A DNA stretch of 64,000 nucleotides from Stenotrophobium rhamnosiphilum (GTDB lineage Bacteria; Pseudomonadota; Gammaproteobacteria; Nevskiales; Nevskiaceae). The stretch lies in NCBI RefSeq assembly GCF_003052265.1, contig NZ_QANS01000004.1:248414-312413 (forward strand). Reading direction: 5' to 3'. Below, piece by piece: positions 63,265-64,000 of the stretch; position 1 is the stretch's first letter; every line of letters starts with the position of its first letter. The position numbers were made by a program, and so were the translations under genes. The notes under the pieces were generated by a model. That model searched no databases. It had not been told where the DNA came from and worked only from the letters and a program-made list of their open reading frames with translations.

Positions 63265-64000
63265 ACAAGATCGACCGCTACATCATCGCTCACATCTTTG
63301 GCTTCACCGCGATCGTCGGGCTGGCCTTGCTAGCGATTTACACCTTCATCGGTTTTGTTTCCAACATCGACAGCACCGGGCAGGGTAGCTTCGGCGTTTT
63401 GCAGTTGCTGATTTACACCGTGCTGCAAATGCCTAGCGGTCTGTACACGCTGCTGCCGATCATCGCCATGCTCGGTACCTTGATGGGGCTGGGTGCTTTG
63501 GCAGGTCAGAGTGAATTGACTGCGATGCGCGCTGCCGGTGTTTCGCTAATACGCATTGGTCGCGCGACGATGATGGCGGGTGTCGTGCTCGGTTTGTTGG
63601 GCTTATTTTTGGGTGATTGGGTGGCGCCAGCCGGTATTCGCGCTGCCGAAGCTTATAAAGCACGTGAACGTTCAGGAACGCAGCCGGGCTTGCATGGTCA
63701 ATCGGTGTGGCTGCGTGATGGCGATAATATTTTTCACATTAAGCGTTTGATTGCTGAAAACCACATTGCAGACGTCGAGATTTTTCGCCTGACACCTGAT
63801 CTGCGTTTAAGCGCGAGCATGCACGTCGAAGATGGTGTTTATCAGGATGGCGGTTGGCGTCTCACGGGTGTTCGTCAAACTGAACTCACGGCGGAGTCGA
63901 CAACAACCTCAACCATTCCTTCGATGGATTGGAGCGGCACGCTTTCGCCTGAAGTGCTGCGTTTGTTTGTGCTTGAAGCGCAGAGCTTGACCATGCCGGG
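63261..64000 (+). CDS. lptG: LptG, LPS export ABC transporter permease (C-terminus cut by window end)
   Basis: The first 246 codons are present; the rest lies beyond the right edge. The start MNKIDRYIIAHIFGFTAIVG and the sequence SELTAMRAAGVSLIRIGRA are typical of LptG, the partner of LptF. Three helices (about 12-35, 55-80, 98-120) are followed by the periplasmic jellyroll domain. It is translationally coupled to lptF. Confidence 0.95.
   Translation, partial: MNKIDRYIIAHIFGFTAIVGLALLAIYTFIGFVSNIDSTGQGSFGVLQLLIYTVLQMPSGLYTLLPIIAMLGTLMGLGALAGQSELTAMRAAGVSLIRIGRATMMAGVVLGLLGLFLGDWVAPAGIRAAEAYKARERSGTQPGLHGQSVWLRDGDNIFHIKRLIAENHIADVEIFRLTPDLRLSASMHVEDGVYQDGGWRLTGVRQTELTAESTTTSTIPSMDWSGTLSPEVLRLFVLEAQSLTMP

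Overview
The window is chromosomal core sequence with moderate G+C from a Gram-negative proteobacterium, most likely a gammaproteobacterium. Support for that comes from an enterobacterial-type Bcs cellulose cluster, fadBA, the gloB/methyltransferase/rnhA/dnaQ neighbourhood, and the valS-holC-pepA / lptF-lptG neighbourhood. The long LeuA (564 aa) and the ilv-pssA-leuA linkage are also common in betaproteobacteria and in orders such as Nevskiales and Xanthomonadales, so no genus is named. No rRNA, tRNA, CRISPR array, insertion sequence or prophage was seen.

Layout. 1-5558 (minus): cellulose synthesis operon bcsR-bcsE-bcsF-bcsQ-bcsA-bcsG, with bcsG cut by the left edge. 5666-5778: a possible structured RNA with a TATAAT box and a terminator. 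5813-9003: ppiD and a dicarboxylate/amino-acid symporter. 9091-9879: fabI. 9986-19143 (minus): a nine-gene envelope cluster coding for a TonB/AgmX-like protein, two ExbD, ExbB and five exported proteins, three of them TPR-rich. 19422-24764: gloB, a methyltransferase, rnhA, dnaQ, a VTT/DedA-type membrane protein, an ArsR-methyltransferase fusion and a histone-H1-like Lys/Ala repeat protein. 25259-30262: fatty acid beta-oxidation (fadB, fadA, a TetR regulator, an enoyl-CoA isomerase-like protein). 30342-37824: branched-chain amino acid synthesis (ilvB divergent from ilvH-ilvC, then pssA, a TPR protein and leuA with a Leu-rich leader peptide). 37909-41805: CorC-like protein, type-4 uracil-DNA glycosylase, rimI, an MFS transporter. 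41827-46982: a nitrogen-regulated nitrate uptake unit. 46979-53147: acyltransferase, the TgpA/DUF58/MoxR trio and a patatin lipase. 53464-56580: a large FG-GAP protein apparently fused to an outer-membrane barrel. 56591-64000: valS, holC, pepA, lptF and partial lptG.

The best-supported regulatory story is the nitrate unit. An NtrC-like site and a sigma-54 promoter precede a NasT-type ANTAR regulator. A second near-perfect sigma-54 promoter follows that gene, and its leader carries two small hairpins (one with the A1/G4 hexaloop expected for ANTAR proteins) and a strong intrinsic terminator ahead of porin-nrtA-nrtB-nrtC. This predicts NtrC-driven initiation plus NasT antitermination. Other items worth a second look are the leuA leader peptide, the ExbBD/AgmX/TPR cluster, the FG-GAP/barrel fusion and the candidate RNA upstream of ppiD.
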